DNA from: a virus
Reading direction: 5' to 3' (one strand)
DNA length: 21,941 bases
IMG/VR virus record: IMGVR_UViG_3300010885_018307
Location: 1 to 21,941 of that record
Part shown: positions 6,858 to 14,980 of the stretch, in pieces
How the letters are laid out: every line of letters starts with the position of its first letter
Numbering within the stretch: position 1 is the stretch's first letter
The notes under the pieces: model-generated
What the model saw: the letters and a program-made list of their open reading frames with translations, nothing else
Told to the model about the DNA's origin: nothing
Database searches by the model: none
Translations under genes and position numbers: made by a program

Positions 6858-7749
6858 TCTAGCAGAAATAGACTGCATTTTCATCAGTTACGATGAACCT
6901 AATGCAGAAAAAAACTATGCAGACTTATTAAACAAGGCACCATGGGCTAAACGAGTGCATGGTGTTAAGGGCAGTGATGCCGCACACAAGGCAGCGGCTC
7001 AATTATCAGACACTGATCGATTTATTACTGTAGATGCCGATAATATTGTAGACCCTAATTTTTTTAACCTATCATTAGACGATAACGGCAAACAATTTTC
7101 ATGGTGCGGAAAGAATTATGTTAATGGGCTAGTATACGGCAATGGTGGTCTCAAATGTTGGACTAAAGATTATGTCATGAACATGCGAACTCATGAGGTA
7201 GCTGAAGATTCTTCTAGCCAGGTAGACTTTTGTTGGAACGAGCAATATCAACAAATGGCTAATGTATATTCAATAAGTTATATTAATAGTACCCCACTTC
7301 AGGCATGGAGGGCGGGATTCCGTGAAGGTGTTAAGATGACATTAGATAACGGGATAAAACAAAATTTAGTTAATCCTAAAAAACAAATTGTAAGACGTAA
7401 TTATCAACGATTGTTAATTTGGCAAACTATAGGAGCAGATGTTGATCAAGGTCTTTGGGCAATATATGGTGCTCGATTGGGTTGCTACATGACTAATTGT
7501 ACCGATTGGGATTACACTCAGGTTAGAGATTTTGAATATCTAAATGAGTTGTTTAAGGAAAAATCACAAGAAGACTTATTAGATAAAATACAAATGCTAG
7601 GCAACATTCTACAACAAAAATTAAACCTACCATTAAGTTTTTTTAATCCCATGCAAAGTAAATTTTTTAAAGACGTATGGACTAATCCTCCTAGGTACAA
7701 TCATATGGTCAAAGAGTTAGATACCAATTGGGATGTTCTTGACCTATGA
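6844..7749 (+). CDS. GT-A-like glycosyltransferase, single-domain copy (301 aa)
   Basis: The fold signature is IDCIFISYDEPNAEKNY near the start and a DxD-type motif, Asp64-Ala-Asp66-Asn, in ITVDADNIVDP. Between them lies KRVHGVKGSDAAHKAAA, repeated almost unchanged in the next gene (RINGVKGxxxAHMAAA), so the two are paralogues. A G(Y/N)GG(L/V)K loop and a W(R/K)(A/S)(G/A)FRE motif are also shared. I start at the ATG at 6844; the longer frame to 6805 would need a TTG start. No clear ribosome-binding site precedes it, which fits coupling to the overlapping upstream gene. Sugar and acceptor cannot be told. Confidence 0.7.
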   Translation: MNTFNLAEIDCIFISYDEPNAEKNYADLLNKAPWAKRVHGVKGSDAAHKAAAQLSDTDRFITVDADNIVDPNFFNLSLDDNGKQFSWCGKNYVNGLVYGNGGLKCWTKDYVMNMRTHEVAEDSSSQVDFCWNEQYQQMANVYSISYINSTPLQAWRAGFREGVKMTLDNGIKQNLVNPKKQIVRRNYQRLLIWQTIGADVDQGLWAIYGARLGCYMTNCTDWDYTQVRDFEYLNELFKEKSQEDLLDKIQMLGNILQQKLNLPLSFFNPMQSKFFKDVWTNPPRYNHMVKELDTNWDVLDL

Positions 7750-8918
7750 GAATAATTGATCCAGAACTTGTTGCATCGATAAAATGGAACGGTGACTCTA
7801 AAGCATATGATCAACAATTAAGTGAGTTATGTAAGGATGGTCAACATTTTATTATCATTAACCCAGAATTAAAAGGTGATGTGCTAAGTTTAATAAATGT
7901 AGATATTCCACTAAACGATAATTGTATAAAATATAAATCTGGTGAAGGATGGATAGCTAAAAGATTCCCCCCCAATTGGAACGGACGTACACAAATTATT
8001 CAGCTTAATGTTAAACCCGTTAGATCTATTATTAATAATTTTGTCGATTGGGATTCTCCAAGCCTAATAAACTATTCACCAAACGCTTGGGATTTAAAAT
8101 ACACTAACATATGGGTATACGATCATTCATTAACTGGCGGTAAGGATGTAGATGCTGTTATATACGAGTATATACCAACTTCTCAAGGAAGAAAGATAAT
8201 AGGTAAAATTAATACTCTTGATATTCCAAAAAAACATGATGTTTTCTTTTTAAGTTATAAAGAAAAGGATGCTGAAGATAACTGGCATAGATTACAATTC
8301 ATTTGCCCGGATGCAAAAAGAATAAACGGAGTAAAAGGAATTCTTAATGCACATATGGCGGCAGCAAACTCTTCTACTACTGATATGTTTTATGTAGTTG
8401 ATGCTGATGCATATATTGTAGATGATTTTAAATTTGATTTTGTTCCATATATACAGGATAGGAGACATGTACATATTTGGCATAGTATTAATCCTATTAA
8501 TGATTTAGAATACGGGTACGGAGGAGTTAAGTTATTTCCAAAGTGTGGTTTGTTAGATAACAAAAAAAACTTAATCGACGTTAGTACATCATTAGGCGAT
8601 GTACGTGTAATAGAAAAACTAGCCTGTGAAACAAAATTTAATACAGATCCGTTTAATACTTGGAAAAGTGCATTTAGAGAATGTGCTAAATTATCATCAA
8701 AAATTATTAAAAATCAAAAGAATACAGAAACAACATATCGATTAGAACAATGGATCAACAAAGGATCAAATAAACTATTTGGAGAATATAGTATAGCAGG
8801 CGCTATTGCAGGAAAAGAGTTTGGCGAGAATACAACCGACTTATTCCTCATTAACAATTTTGAATGGTTGCAGAAAAAATTCCTCAAACATTATCCTCAA
8901 GTAAATATTAGACTATGA
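7746..8918 (+). CDS. GT-A-like glycosyltransferase with N-terminal extension (390 aa)
   Basis: Residues from about 163 onward repeat the upstream gene: HDVFFLSYKEKDAEDNW, RINGVKG, Asp219-Ala-Asp221 in VVDADAYIVDD, GYGGVK and WKSAFRE. The first about 160 residues are extra, with no recognised domain. They contain several short beta-strand-like stretches and two Trp-rich patches, and may be an acceptor-binding or dimerisation module. A tandem duplication plus domain gain is the simplest reading. The two DxD proteins may add successive sugars to one acceptor (inference). Start and stop are both in four-base overlaps with neighbours. Confidence 0.7.
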   Translation: MRIIDPELVASIKWNGDSKAYDQQLSELCKDGQHFIIINPELKGDVLSLINVDIPLNDNCIKYKSGEGWIAKRFPPNWNGRTQIIQLNVKPVRSIINNFVDWDSPSLINYSPNAWDLKYTNIWVYDHSLTGGKDVDAVIYEYIPTSQGRKIIGKINTLDIPKKHDVFFLSYKEKDAEDNWHRLQFICPDAKRINGVKGILNAHMAAANSSTTDMFYVVDADAYIVDDFKFDFVPYIQDRRHVHIWHSINPINDLEYGYGGVKLFPKCGLLDNKKNLIDVSTSLGDVRVIEKLACETKFNTDPFNTWKSAFRECAKLSSKIIKNQKNTETTYRLEQWINKGSNKLFGEYSIAGAIAGKEFGENTTDLFLINNFEWLQKKFLKHYPQVNIRL

Positions 8919-10147
8919 ACATCCCACCAAAATTATGTGTACTTCCATGGATACACCTTAATATAGAACCATCGGGTATTGTACAGCCTTGTTGTATGAT
9001 GACAGATCAAAATTATATTGCAGGAGATCTTAATACACAAACTATAGAAGAAATATGGAATGATAAGCCATTAAAAAATCTAAGAAAAGAAATGTTAGCA
9101 GGAGAAGCTCCAAAAGCCTGTACTAAGTGTTACAACGCAGAAGCGGCTACTGGTCTTAGTAATAGAATACATAACAATAGGAATTTTAACTCTAAATTAA
9201 AATCTATTCCTATTATTACTAAAGAAGACGGCCACACCGACGATATAGATCTAAGATATTGGGACTTTAGATTCAGTAACATCTGTAATTATAAATGTAG
9301 AAGTTGCGGTCCACGATTCAGTTCTACATGGATACCTGATGCTATTAAATTAGGTTATTTCTCAGAGGAAGAAGGTAAAAAAGTTATTTCAATTACAGAA
9401 ATAGATAATCAATCTCATTTAGACTTTTTAGAAAAATATGTTAATGTAGTAGAACATATATATTTTGCCGGTGGGGAACCATTGATTATGGATGAACATT
9501 ACAAGATATTAGATATGCTTGTAGCTAAGAATAGATATGATGTTGTTATCAAATACAATACAAACTTATCAACATTTAAACATAAAAAATATAATGTGTT
9601 AGACTATTGGGATAAATGGGTGCCAAACTTACAAATTTGGCCAAGCATTGATGAGATTGGAGATCGTGCAGAGCTTATTCGTAGTGGAACTAATTGGAAT
9701 AATGTAGAACAAAATTTATGTACACTTGTTGAACACAAATTTAATGTTCGACCCGGTATTACTGTAGGTGCTTGGAATGTATTTAGACTGCCGGAAATAA
9801 TTCAACATTTAACTGATATAGGTGTAATAGTACCTAAACATAAAAACTTTTATTTTAATATGTTAGTTAATCCACAACAATATCATATGCAGATTCTCAG
9901 TGACGATCATAAATTAGAGATCCACAAAAAACTTTCAAAATTTATTGATTCGTATAATTCGACATATCAAACTAATATCGATCATGAGTTTTCATATGTT
10001 ATGTCTGAGCTTCAAAAACCACATATGCCTCTTATGGCTAGAAAGTTTGTTTACGTTAGCGATGAATTAGATCGTGTACGTAATGAAAGCATTTATAAAA
10101 CTATTCCGGAAATTGCATATTTAAAAGAACAATATGGAAATAGATAA
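8915..10147 (+). CDS. Twitch-domain radical SAM protein (410 aa)
   Basis: Residues 1-75 form a cysteine-rich twitch/SPASM-like segment: Cys8 in CVLPWIHL, Cys26-Cys27 after PSGIVQP, the GDL and EIW landmarks, then Cys69-x-x-Cys72. The radical SAM core follows with Cys124-x3-Cys128-x2-Cys131 binding the [4Fe-4S] cluster, and GGEP at 186-189 for SAM binding. The auxiliary segment is placed before the core instead of after it. Such enzymes modify peptides, sugars or cofactors through a 5'-deoxyadenosyl radical. Substrate is unknown. The gene sits between the glycosyltransferases and a methyltransferase-like gene, overlapping both. It would need Fe-S loading, for which the phage carries iscU, iscA and erpA-like genes. 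Confidence 0.85.
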   Translation: MNIPPKLCVLPWIHLNIEPSGIVQPCCMMTDQNYIAGDLNTQTIEEIWNDKPLKNLRKEMLAGEAPKACTKCYNAEAATGLSNRIHNNRNFNSKLKSIPIITKEDGHTDDIDLRYWDFRFSNICNYKCRSCGPRFSSTWIPDAIKLGYFSEEEGKKVISITEIDNQSHLDFLEKYVNVVEHIYFAGGEPLIMDEHYKILDMLVAKNRYDVVIKYNTNLSTFKHKKYNVLDYWDKWVPNLQIWPSIDEIGDRAELIRSGTNWNNVEQNLCTLVEHKFNVRPGITVGAWNVFRLPEIIQHLTDIGVIVPKHKNFYFNMLVNPQQYHMQILSDDHKLEIHKKLSKFIDSYNSTYQTNIDHEFSYVMSELQKPHMPLMARKFVYVSDELDRVRNESIYKTIPEIAYLKEQYGNR

Positions 10148-10679
10148 AGACGCATTTAGTAGTGGACAGATTACTAGTAAACTTTGGCTGTGCGAAGAAT
10201 TAGAATCCACAGGATGGAATAGTTTAGAAACTTGGATCTACGGAGGCTGGTACGGATTAACGGCTTTCTTATTGTTAAGCCGCGGAACCTTTATTGTTGA
10301 TAAGATTCGAAGTTATGATATAGATTTGTCCTGTGAACCAATTGCAGATATGATTAACGAAAATTGGGTATGGCAAGACTGGAAATTTAAAGCATTTAGT
10401 GAAGATTGTAATCAAACAATACCTTTAGCCTGTGACTTAATTATCAATACAGCTACTGAACATTTTGATAACATGGCATGGTGGAATAATATTCCCGTTG
10501 GCAAACGTATAGTTTTACAGGGAAACAATATGAGACATGAGCAACATGTAGATGTTACAAATACCTTAGAAGATTTTTATAAAAAATTTCCATTAGGAGA
10601 AGTTGTATTTCAAGGCGAGAAAGAATTTGTATATCCTGATTGGTCTTTTAAACGATTTATGTTAATAGGAAAAAAATAA
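10134..10679 (+). CDS. Small class I methyltransferase-like protein (181 aa)
   Basis: The sequence order fits a compact Rossmann methyltransferase. A glycine loop in YGGWYGLTAFLLL occupies the place of motif I. An acidic residue in RSYDIDLSCEPIADM marks the end of strand 2 that would hold the SAM ribose. NTATEHFDNMAWW follows, where motif IV would sit. The motif I glycine pattern is atypical, so SAM binding is not certain. No target-recognition domain is present, and at 181 residues it is a minimal fold. It starts 14 bases inside the radical SAM gene and its TAA overlaps the next ATG by one base, so it is part of the same chain and may act on the same product. Confidence 0.6.
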   Translation: MEIDKDAFSSGQITSKLWLCEELESTGWNSLETWIYGGWYGLTAFLLLSRGTFIVDKIRSYDIDLSCEPIADMINENWVWQDWKFKAFSEDCNQTIPLACDLIINTATEHFDNMAWWNNIPVGKRIVLQGNNMRHEQHVDVTNTLEDFYKKFPLGEVVFQGEKEFVYPDWSFKRFMLIGKK

Positions 10680-11374
10680 TGTTAATACCTCCAGGAATAA
10701 GTGGTCGTCCTCCAGTATTTGATGCATCTATTGTTGATTTAGAAACATTGGTATTAGAAACATCATTATTAGCGTTAGGAGATTTTGAACCATTAGATTA
10801 TAAAATTGATACCGCATTGTTTATGTCTGATATCAAACAGTATTCAAACGATTGGATAGATTATCTACCAAGAACTGATAGACCAAATAATCGAAAAGGA
10901 TTATCATTAACTAACTATCCGAGTTGGGGGCATACCAAGTGTCCTAGTGTTCCAGAAGCTATAATGGAACTGCAACGGATTCCCAGCGAGTTAGAATTTA
11001 GTGAAAAAACTGAGGTATACAATAACTGTAATAGTCTACATCATTTTTTAAATGATTGGGAACCATTAGGTAGGACATTTTTAGTTAAGTCAGACATAGG
11101 AGGCTATTTTGTTCCTCACAGAGATTATCCAACTATTCCCAGAACTTCATTTAGGTTAATTGCATTTCTTAATAATTGTGGACCCACTGATTATGATTGG
11201 TTAATGGATAGTCGTAAAGCTGAAATTGAACCAGGTAGGGTATATTATGTTAATACTAGAAAAACTCATAGAACAATTAGTTGGGTTAATGATAGTATAC
11301 ATTTAATATGTAATATACCGTTTACATCATCTAATGTATCTAAAGTAATAGCACATCTATTACATAGACATTAA
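10679..11374 (+). CDS. Aspartyl/asparaginyl beta-hydroxylase-like 2OG-Fe(II) oxygenase (231 aa)
   Basis: This is a cupin-fold oxygenase that uses Fe(II) and 2-oxoglutarate. The iron triad is visible as His147-x-Asp149 (VPHRDYP) and His197 (KTHRTISW). The segment between them (FRLIAFLNNCG, EIEPGRVYYVNTR) fits the beta-hydroxylase core. Family members hydroxylate Asp or Asn side chains or small molecules. The N-terminal about 100 residues are not recognised. It closes the plus-strand chain that begins at the fibre genes. Its TAA shares bases with the stop of the convergent 2OG gene on the other strand, so two enzymes of the same broad class face each other tail to tail. Confidence 0.75.
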   Translation: MLIPPGISGRPPVFDASIVDLETLVLETSLLALGDFEPLDYKIDTALFMSDIKQYSNDWIDYLPRTDRPNNRKGLSLTNYPSWGHTKCPSVPEAIMELQRIPSELEFSEKTEVYNNCNSLHHFLNDWEPLGRTFLVKSDIGGYFVPHRDYPTIPRTSFRLIAFLNNCGPTDYDWLMDSRKAEIEPGRVYYVNTRKTHRTISWVNDSIHLICNIPFTSSNVSKVIAHLLHRH

Positions 11375-11910
11375 GATGAACAAATAACTAGATGTATTCT
11401 AGGTTCTGATCCTGCGTTATAAACAAAATGTTTATGTCTGGTATCAATCTTATAAAAATGGCCATCTTTCGGAACGTGATAACATTTTGCTACTTCTTCT
11501 ACATCGTCTGTTGAGAATCCAAATAATGCTCCGGGATTGGTATCAAGTACAAGATGATATCGAATATCAAAATCAAAATGTATACTCAATCCAGTTTTAG
11601 GCATTTGCCTCATAAACCTAATTCTTCCGGTTTTAAAGTTTTCTAACTTTTCTAGTTCTTCTATAACAGTTTGTGTATATGTAGGGACTGGCCAATTCCA
11701 TAAAGAAAAATCACTTTCGTTGGCCAGCCGTTCTCCTGTTAGAGAAAACAACCCACCAATAGCATCTTTCCAAATATTATCAGCGTTAGGTCTATGTTTT
11801 ATACCTATTTGATTATGTGGTATCCAATTTCCTGTATTCAGGATATTATCTAAATCAGTTTGAACTTTATCTAAGTCTACGGCTAGATTAAGTTTTGTTA
11901 TATACATCAT
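11371..11910 (-). CDS. Second Asp/Asn beta-hydroxylase-like 2OG-Fe(II) oxygenase (179 aa)
   Basis: Iron ligands are His111-x-Asp113 (SIHFDFD) and His161 (HKHFVYNAG), and Arg171 (EPRIHLV) is placed to hold 2-oxoglutarate. This complete set suggests an active enzyme. It is shorter than the convergent neighbour and the two are not close copies, so separate substrates are likely. The N-terminal about 90 residues hold a GLFSLTGE segment of unknown role. Two ATGs in a row begin the frame; the first makes an ATGA overlap with the QueC-like gene upstream, so translation is coupled. It is the last gene of the long minus-strand block. Confidence 0.78.
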   Translation of the reverse strand: MMYITKLNLAVDLDKVQTDLDNILNTGNWIPHNQIGIKHRPNADNIWKDAIGGLFSLTGERLANESDFSLWNWPVPTYTQTVIEELEKLENFKTGRIRFMRQMPKTGLSIHFDFDIRYHLVLDTNPGALFGFSTDDVEEVAKCYHVPKDGHFYKIDTRHKHFVYNAGSEPRIHLVICSS

Positions 11911-12551
11911 AGTTGCCCAGAATCTTCTAAATTAAGTTGCTCTAATGCCCACGATCGTTCAATGCAATTAAAACATTTACCGCATCTGCCTAAAGTTTTT
12001 TCTGTGCAACTATGAGTTAATGATAGCAAATCCATTCTATCAAATATTCTATAAAGGTCCATGGTATTTCTTTTATCAACTAAGGCAAATGGGCAGTATG
12101 CCACAGAATAGTTTATTGAATCAGGTCTAGCAGGGTACTCCCAATCGATCTGTAGTTCATCTTTTGGGGGTACTTGTTGACTTCCATATACCACAAAATC
12201 TACTAGATTGGAAAGGAACGCTTCATCTCTTCCACTACTTACTCTCTGACTATGATGCAAGTTTGGATTTCCTACTATTGCCGGTGCCGGCATATCAAGT
12301 TCAAGCAGGTGATTTATATAACTTACTAATATAGTAGCGTAGGATTTTGCGCCGTCTTCAATTGGTACAGTAAGAGGAATAATCTCACTAGGATTATTAT
12401 TTTCTTTATTAAGTTTAGCTATTAGATATAATAAAATTGCGCTATCTGCTCCACCCGAAACCAACACACCAATTCTTTTAGCTGTTGGCAAATTAATTTC
12501 AATTGTCTTTTTAAAATGTCCAAACCCGGTTTCGACTACATAATTTTTCAT
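11907..12551 (-). CDS. QueC-like PP-loop ATPase (about 214 aa)
   Basis: The N-terminal PP-loop SGGADSA, preceded by the strand IGVLV, binds ATP and adenylates a carboxylate. The C-terminus carries a zinc site, a Cys in SCTEKTLGR and then CGKCFNC followed by Arg, as in 7-cyano-7-deazaguanine (preQ0) synthase QueC. Length also fits QueC, apart from about 20 extra N-terminal residues. QueC turns 7-carboxy-7-deazaguanine and ammonia into preQ0. No queD, queE, folE or transferase partner is in the window, so the real substrate may differ: another PP-loop amidation or sulfur-insertion reaction is possible. I use the ATG at 12551 because it gives the ATGA overlap usual here; the ATG at 12560 with GAGGAG close upstream is a real alternative. 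Confidence 0.7.
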   Translation of the reverse strand: MKNYVVETGFGHFKKTIEINLPTAKRIGVLVSGGADSAILLYLIAKLNKENNNPSEIIPLTVPIEDGAKSYATILVSYINHLLELDMPAPAIVGNPNLHHSQRVSSGRDEAFLSNLVDFVVYGSQQVPPKDELQIDWEYPARPDSINYSVAYCPFALVDKRNTMDLYRIFDRMDLLSLTHSCTEKTLGRCGKCFNCIERSWALEQLNLEDSGQL

Positions 12552-13249
12552 AATAACCATTTCTCCTCGGCATATCTTACCAATTTATCATATTTTTTAT
12601 TATAAATCAATTCTAGCTGTTTTATTATTTGTTTTAAAATTATAAAAGAATTGTTAATAAAAACATCGTTGGGAGTTTTAAACAATCTTAGGTTTTTCCA
12701 ATAAAATCCCAACGAGTCTTGTTCCCATTGACTTGTCATATTTAAACTAAGCAACATTGAGCCGCATCCATATTTGGCAGTCAATTCTGCCATATGTGGA
12801 AATACTATAGAAAATTGATTAATAAAATTGTGTATAATTGGCTCTGGATTAGAGGATGATATTACATCAAAAAACGCTGTGCCGGGTTCATTATTTGGTC
12901 TGTTAGTTTCTGTGTATAGATAATCTATACCATTATGATTAACAATATCTTCAGTGATGAATTGTTCTACTCTAAATTGACCGGTTTCTTTAGATATATT
13001 CATCATATCTTTAAGCATGGTGTTATCGTTTAGATGATACCATCGGACTAATCTAAATACTTTTCCATCTACAAGACTAAAGTAGGTAACACTGCTTTTT
13101 CCAAATATGTAGTAACCAGTTGAATCAATTTCCCAACTGTAATTACAATCGCCGCAATTATCATTAGGGCATCTAGGAAGATAATTGTAGAAAGCATCGA
13201 CTTCTTTAGTCTCGCACCTACTGAGCCTACGAAGTAATTCTGAAAGCAT
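12548..13249 (-). CDS. Unknown protein with N-terminal Cys cluster, paralogue of the gene at 13496 (233 aa)
   Basis: No family is recognised. The N-terminus has Cys12, Cys27, Cys32 and Cys35, the last three in a CPNDNCGDC block that could bind zinc. The C-terminal half shares a segment with the 256-residue protein encoded at 13496: a (T/E)KYG(C/T)G(S/T)M motif followed 20 or so residues later by SxG(F/Y)YW. I read this as distant paralogy. No membrane segments or catalytic signature are seen. It lies next to the QueC-like gene, so a role as its partner or substrate is possible but only inferred. The short gap (4 bases) to the upstream gene shows co-transcription. Confidence 0.65.
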   Translation of the reverse strand: MLSELLRRLSRCETKEVDAFYNYLPRCPNDNCGDCNYSWEIDSTGYYIFGKSSVTYFSLVDGKVFRLVRWYHLNDNTMLKDMMNISKETGQFRVEQFITEDIVNHNGIDYLYTETNRPNNEPGTAFFDVISSSNPEPIIHNFINQFSIVFPHMAELTAKYGCGSMLLSLNMTSQWEQDSLGFYWKNLRLFKTPNDVFINNSFIILKQIIKQLELIYNKKYDKLVRYAEEKWLL

Positions 13250-13253
13250 AATA

Positions 13254-13496
13254 TTAGGATTGGTTTGCGTCTTCTTCTACTATTGTTCTTAAATTCCACA
13301 TACCATCTGTACCTATTAGCCCGCTTATACCATCGGATGTCATTACTAATCCGGAATCAAATGTTGCACGAAGTTTGTAATTTAAATCGGGACCAGTCCA
13401 TTGACGGACAATATTTGTAATTAATAGTGTTGGGCATTGTTTATCAAAGACAAGTTGATCATCTTTAAAAACTTCTAATCTAAAGAAATTTTTCAT
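13254..13496 (-). CDS. Hypothetical protein (80 aa)
   Basis: Not recognised. It is a compact, mostly beta-strand sequence (KNFFRLEVFKDDQLVF) with one Cys and a Gly-rich C-terminal part (GISGLIGTDGMW). No signal peptide or membrane segment is seen. It lies between the two distant paralogues of 256 and 233 residues and overlaps the first by one base (TAATG), so the three may form a unit. CGGAG about nine bases before the ATG is a usable ribosome-binding site, and an AATAAATA late box lies 41 bases upstream. Confidence 0.65.
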   Translation of the reverse strand: MKNFFRLEVFKDDQLVFDKQCPTLLITNIVRQWTGPDLNYKLRATFDSGLVMTSDGISGLIGTDGMWNLRTIVEEDANQS

Positions 13497-14266
13497 TATT
13501 TTGACTCCGAAATTGAATTAAAAAATTGATCGACAATATTTATTGCAGTTTGTTTATGGTCAACAGCATCATTAGCAGATGCATTATTAATATCTAACAT
13601 CCCTTTAATTAGTTTATATTTTTTAGAATTTACATGTTTAGCATTAGCATATCCTATTCTAAGACATCTTTCATAGCTGTACGTGTAATCTGTTAAAAAT
13701 GTCCAATAGTAGCCTGACGAATTTTTTAATATATTCCCAGCACAAAATATTTTTGGAGTCATCCCCGTGCCATATTTTTCTGTGATAGTTTTTAAAGCAG
13801 TTATTATTGGTGCTTGTTCTATTAATGTACTAACAAATTCATCGGAGAATCCTTGATCTATACTTGTATCCCATATATTAACTCCGTATTCCCCGGTAGG
13901 AGGAGCTGTGACTATGAAACTCCAATATTCTTCATCTATCATTATAGTTTCTTGATAAAATGGAGCTTCTGTTCTAAATTTCTTTGATTCGTAGCCTGCA
14001 ACATATAATTCTCTAAATATATTCCAATCATGTATTCCAAAATTATTATATATAGAATAAGTTTGTCCTTCACTACCATACAAAGTGACTTCGGTGTACG
14101 TATAGTGGTCGCATAATACATACAGACCTTCCGAAGTTTCTTCCCATACTGTTGTCCATTTTCCTGTGGGACATTTAATTCCGCCATGAAAATCATCACG
14201 AACTTTAATCGATTTCCAATATTCTTTTTTAGTTTTTAAAGCATTTAATTCAGTTTCATACGGCAT
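13496..14266 (-). CDS. Unknown protein, distant paralogue of the gene at 12548 (256 aa)
   Basis: The sequence is rich in Tyr and Trp and looks beta-strand heavy (residues 30-110), with no catalytic motif I can name. EKYGTGMTPKIF and NSSGYYW correspond to segments in the 233-residue protein two genes downstream, but the N-terminal Cys cluster of that protein is absent here. The ribosome-binding site AGGA lies upstream of the ATG at 14266, with a GCTAAATA box 24-31 bases before it. A structural or binding role fits the composition, but this is a guess. Confidence 0.65.
   Translation of the reverse strand: MPYETELNALKTKKEYWKSIKVRDDFHGGIKCPTGKWTTVWEETSEGLYVLCDHYTYTEVTLYGSEGQTYSIYNNFGIHDWNIFRELYVAGYESKKFRTEAPFYQETIMIDEEYWSFIVTAPPTGEYGVNIWDTSIDQGFSDEFVSTLIEQAPIITALKTITEKYGTGMTPKIFCAGNILKNSSGYYWTFLTDYTYSYERCLRIGYANAKHVNSKKYKLIKGMLDINNASANDAVDHKQTAINIVDQFFNSISESK
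13537..13544 (-). promoter_or_regulatory. Possible late promoter before the 80-residue gene
   Basis: AATAAATA on the minus strand is a full match to NATAAATA, inside the 3' end of the upstream gene. A start near 13531 would give a leader of about 35 bases with CGGAG before the ATG at 13496. Chance matches are plausible in such AT-rich DNA. Confidence 0.4.
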
Positions 14267-14289
14267 AAAAATTCCTAGTTATGATACTA

Positions 14290-14297
14290 TATTTAGC
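14290..14297 (-). promoter_or_regulatory. Possible late promoter before the 256-residue gene
   Basis: GCTAAATA on the minus strand matches the late consensus at all but one position. It sits in one of the few intergenic gaps of the block, next to the stop of the glycosyltransferase gene. A start near 14284 gives a leader of about 17 bases with the AGGA site for the ATG at 14266. Confidence 0.4.
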
Positions 14298-14963
14298 TTA
14301 TCTATTACAACCTGTTGCAAGGTCTTTTTCAGTGAACCAAAGATCAGCCATTGGAGTTTGTGGATTAAAACACGGGGCTCCTAATGTATAATGAACAATT
14401 TTTGCAGAATTATTAACCCCATATTCGTCAGATAACCAATTCCATTCTTTTGGTAGTGCGCCTACACGATCATCGTTTAACCACGAGAAGCGGTGGAGTT
14501 CACTGCCCGAGGATTGTTGGATGAACTCGGGAGTAAGTTTCCTGTTAGGAAAGCTACTACAATTCCACAAAATAACACTAGACCAATTTTTTCGAGGATA
14601 GTCTTCATTTTTTGCTCCTAGGTATTTTACAGGCATCCGAGTTTTGTAATCGTGTTTGACCACTTGAACATCTTTGTAAAAATCTTTTAAATTCCATAAC
14701 TCTGTTATATCGGTATTAACTATAACATCACAATCCATATAGATTGCCCAGCCGGTGTAATTACATAGATAGGGTACTAAAAATCTACTATAACAAAATT
14801 CATTACTTGAATCGTTATGTGTTTCTTTATACTCTGTTAGTAGAGATAATTTTAATGGATTGATACTTAATGGTGTTGAGCTATTTCTAATTAAACTGTG
14901 ACTAGCTACAGAATAACAGATAGCTTCTTTTGGATCATATCCAATGAATACAGGGATTGTCAT
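14298..14963 (-). CDS. GT8-like glycosyltransferase (221 aa)
   Basis: IPVFIGYDPKEAICYSVASHSL at the N-terminus is the first strand and helix of many GT8-like phage and bacterial transferases. The DxD motif is Asp77-Cys-Asp79 in IYMDCDVIVNTDI, and the C-terminal KIVHYTLGAP supplies the late His that helps bind metal in this group. NWSSVILWNC in the middle is also typical. The enzyme would transfer a sugar from a nucleotide-sugar in the cytoplasm; acceptor unknown. It is not a close copy of the plus-strand transferases, so it probably came in separately. It lies between the putative internal head proteins and a pair of unknown genes. Confidence 0.8.
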   Translation of the reverse strand: MTIPVFIGYDPKEAICYSVASHSLIRNSSTPLSINPLKLSLLTEYKETHNDSSNEFCYSRFLVPYLCNYTGWAIYMDCDVIVNTDITELWNLKDFYKDVQVVKHDYKTRMPVKYLGAKNEDYPRKNWSSVILWNCSSFPNRKLTPEFIQQSSGSELHRFSWLNDDRVGALPKEWNWLSDEYGVNNSAKIVHYTLGAPCFNPQTPMADLWFTEKDLATGCNR

Positions 14964-14980
14964 AAAAGTACTTAGGTAAC

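Noticed and set aside
8900-8907. AGTAAATA box before the twitch radical SAM gene
   Set aside because: One mismatch to the late consensus inside coding AT-rich sequence, and it would leave only a two-base leader. Likely chance.
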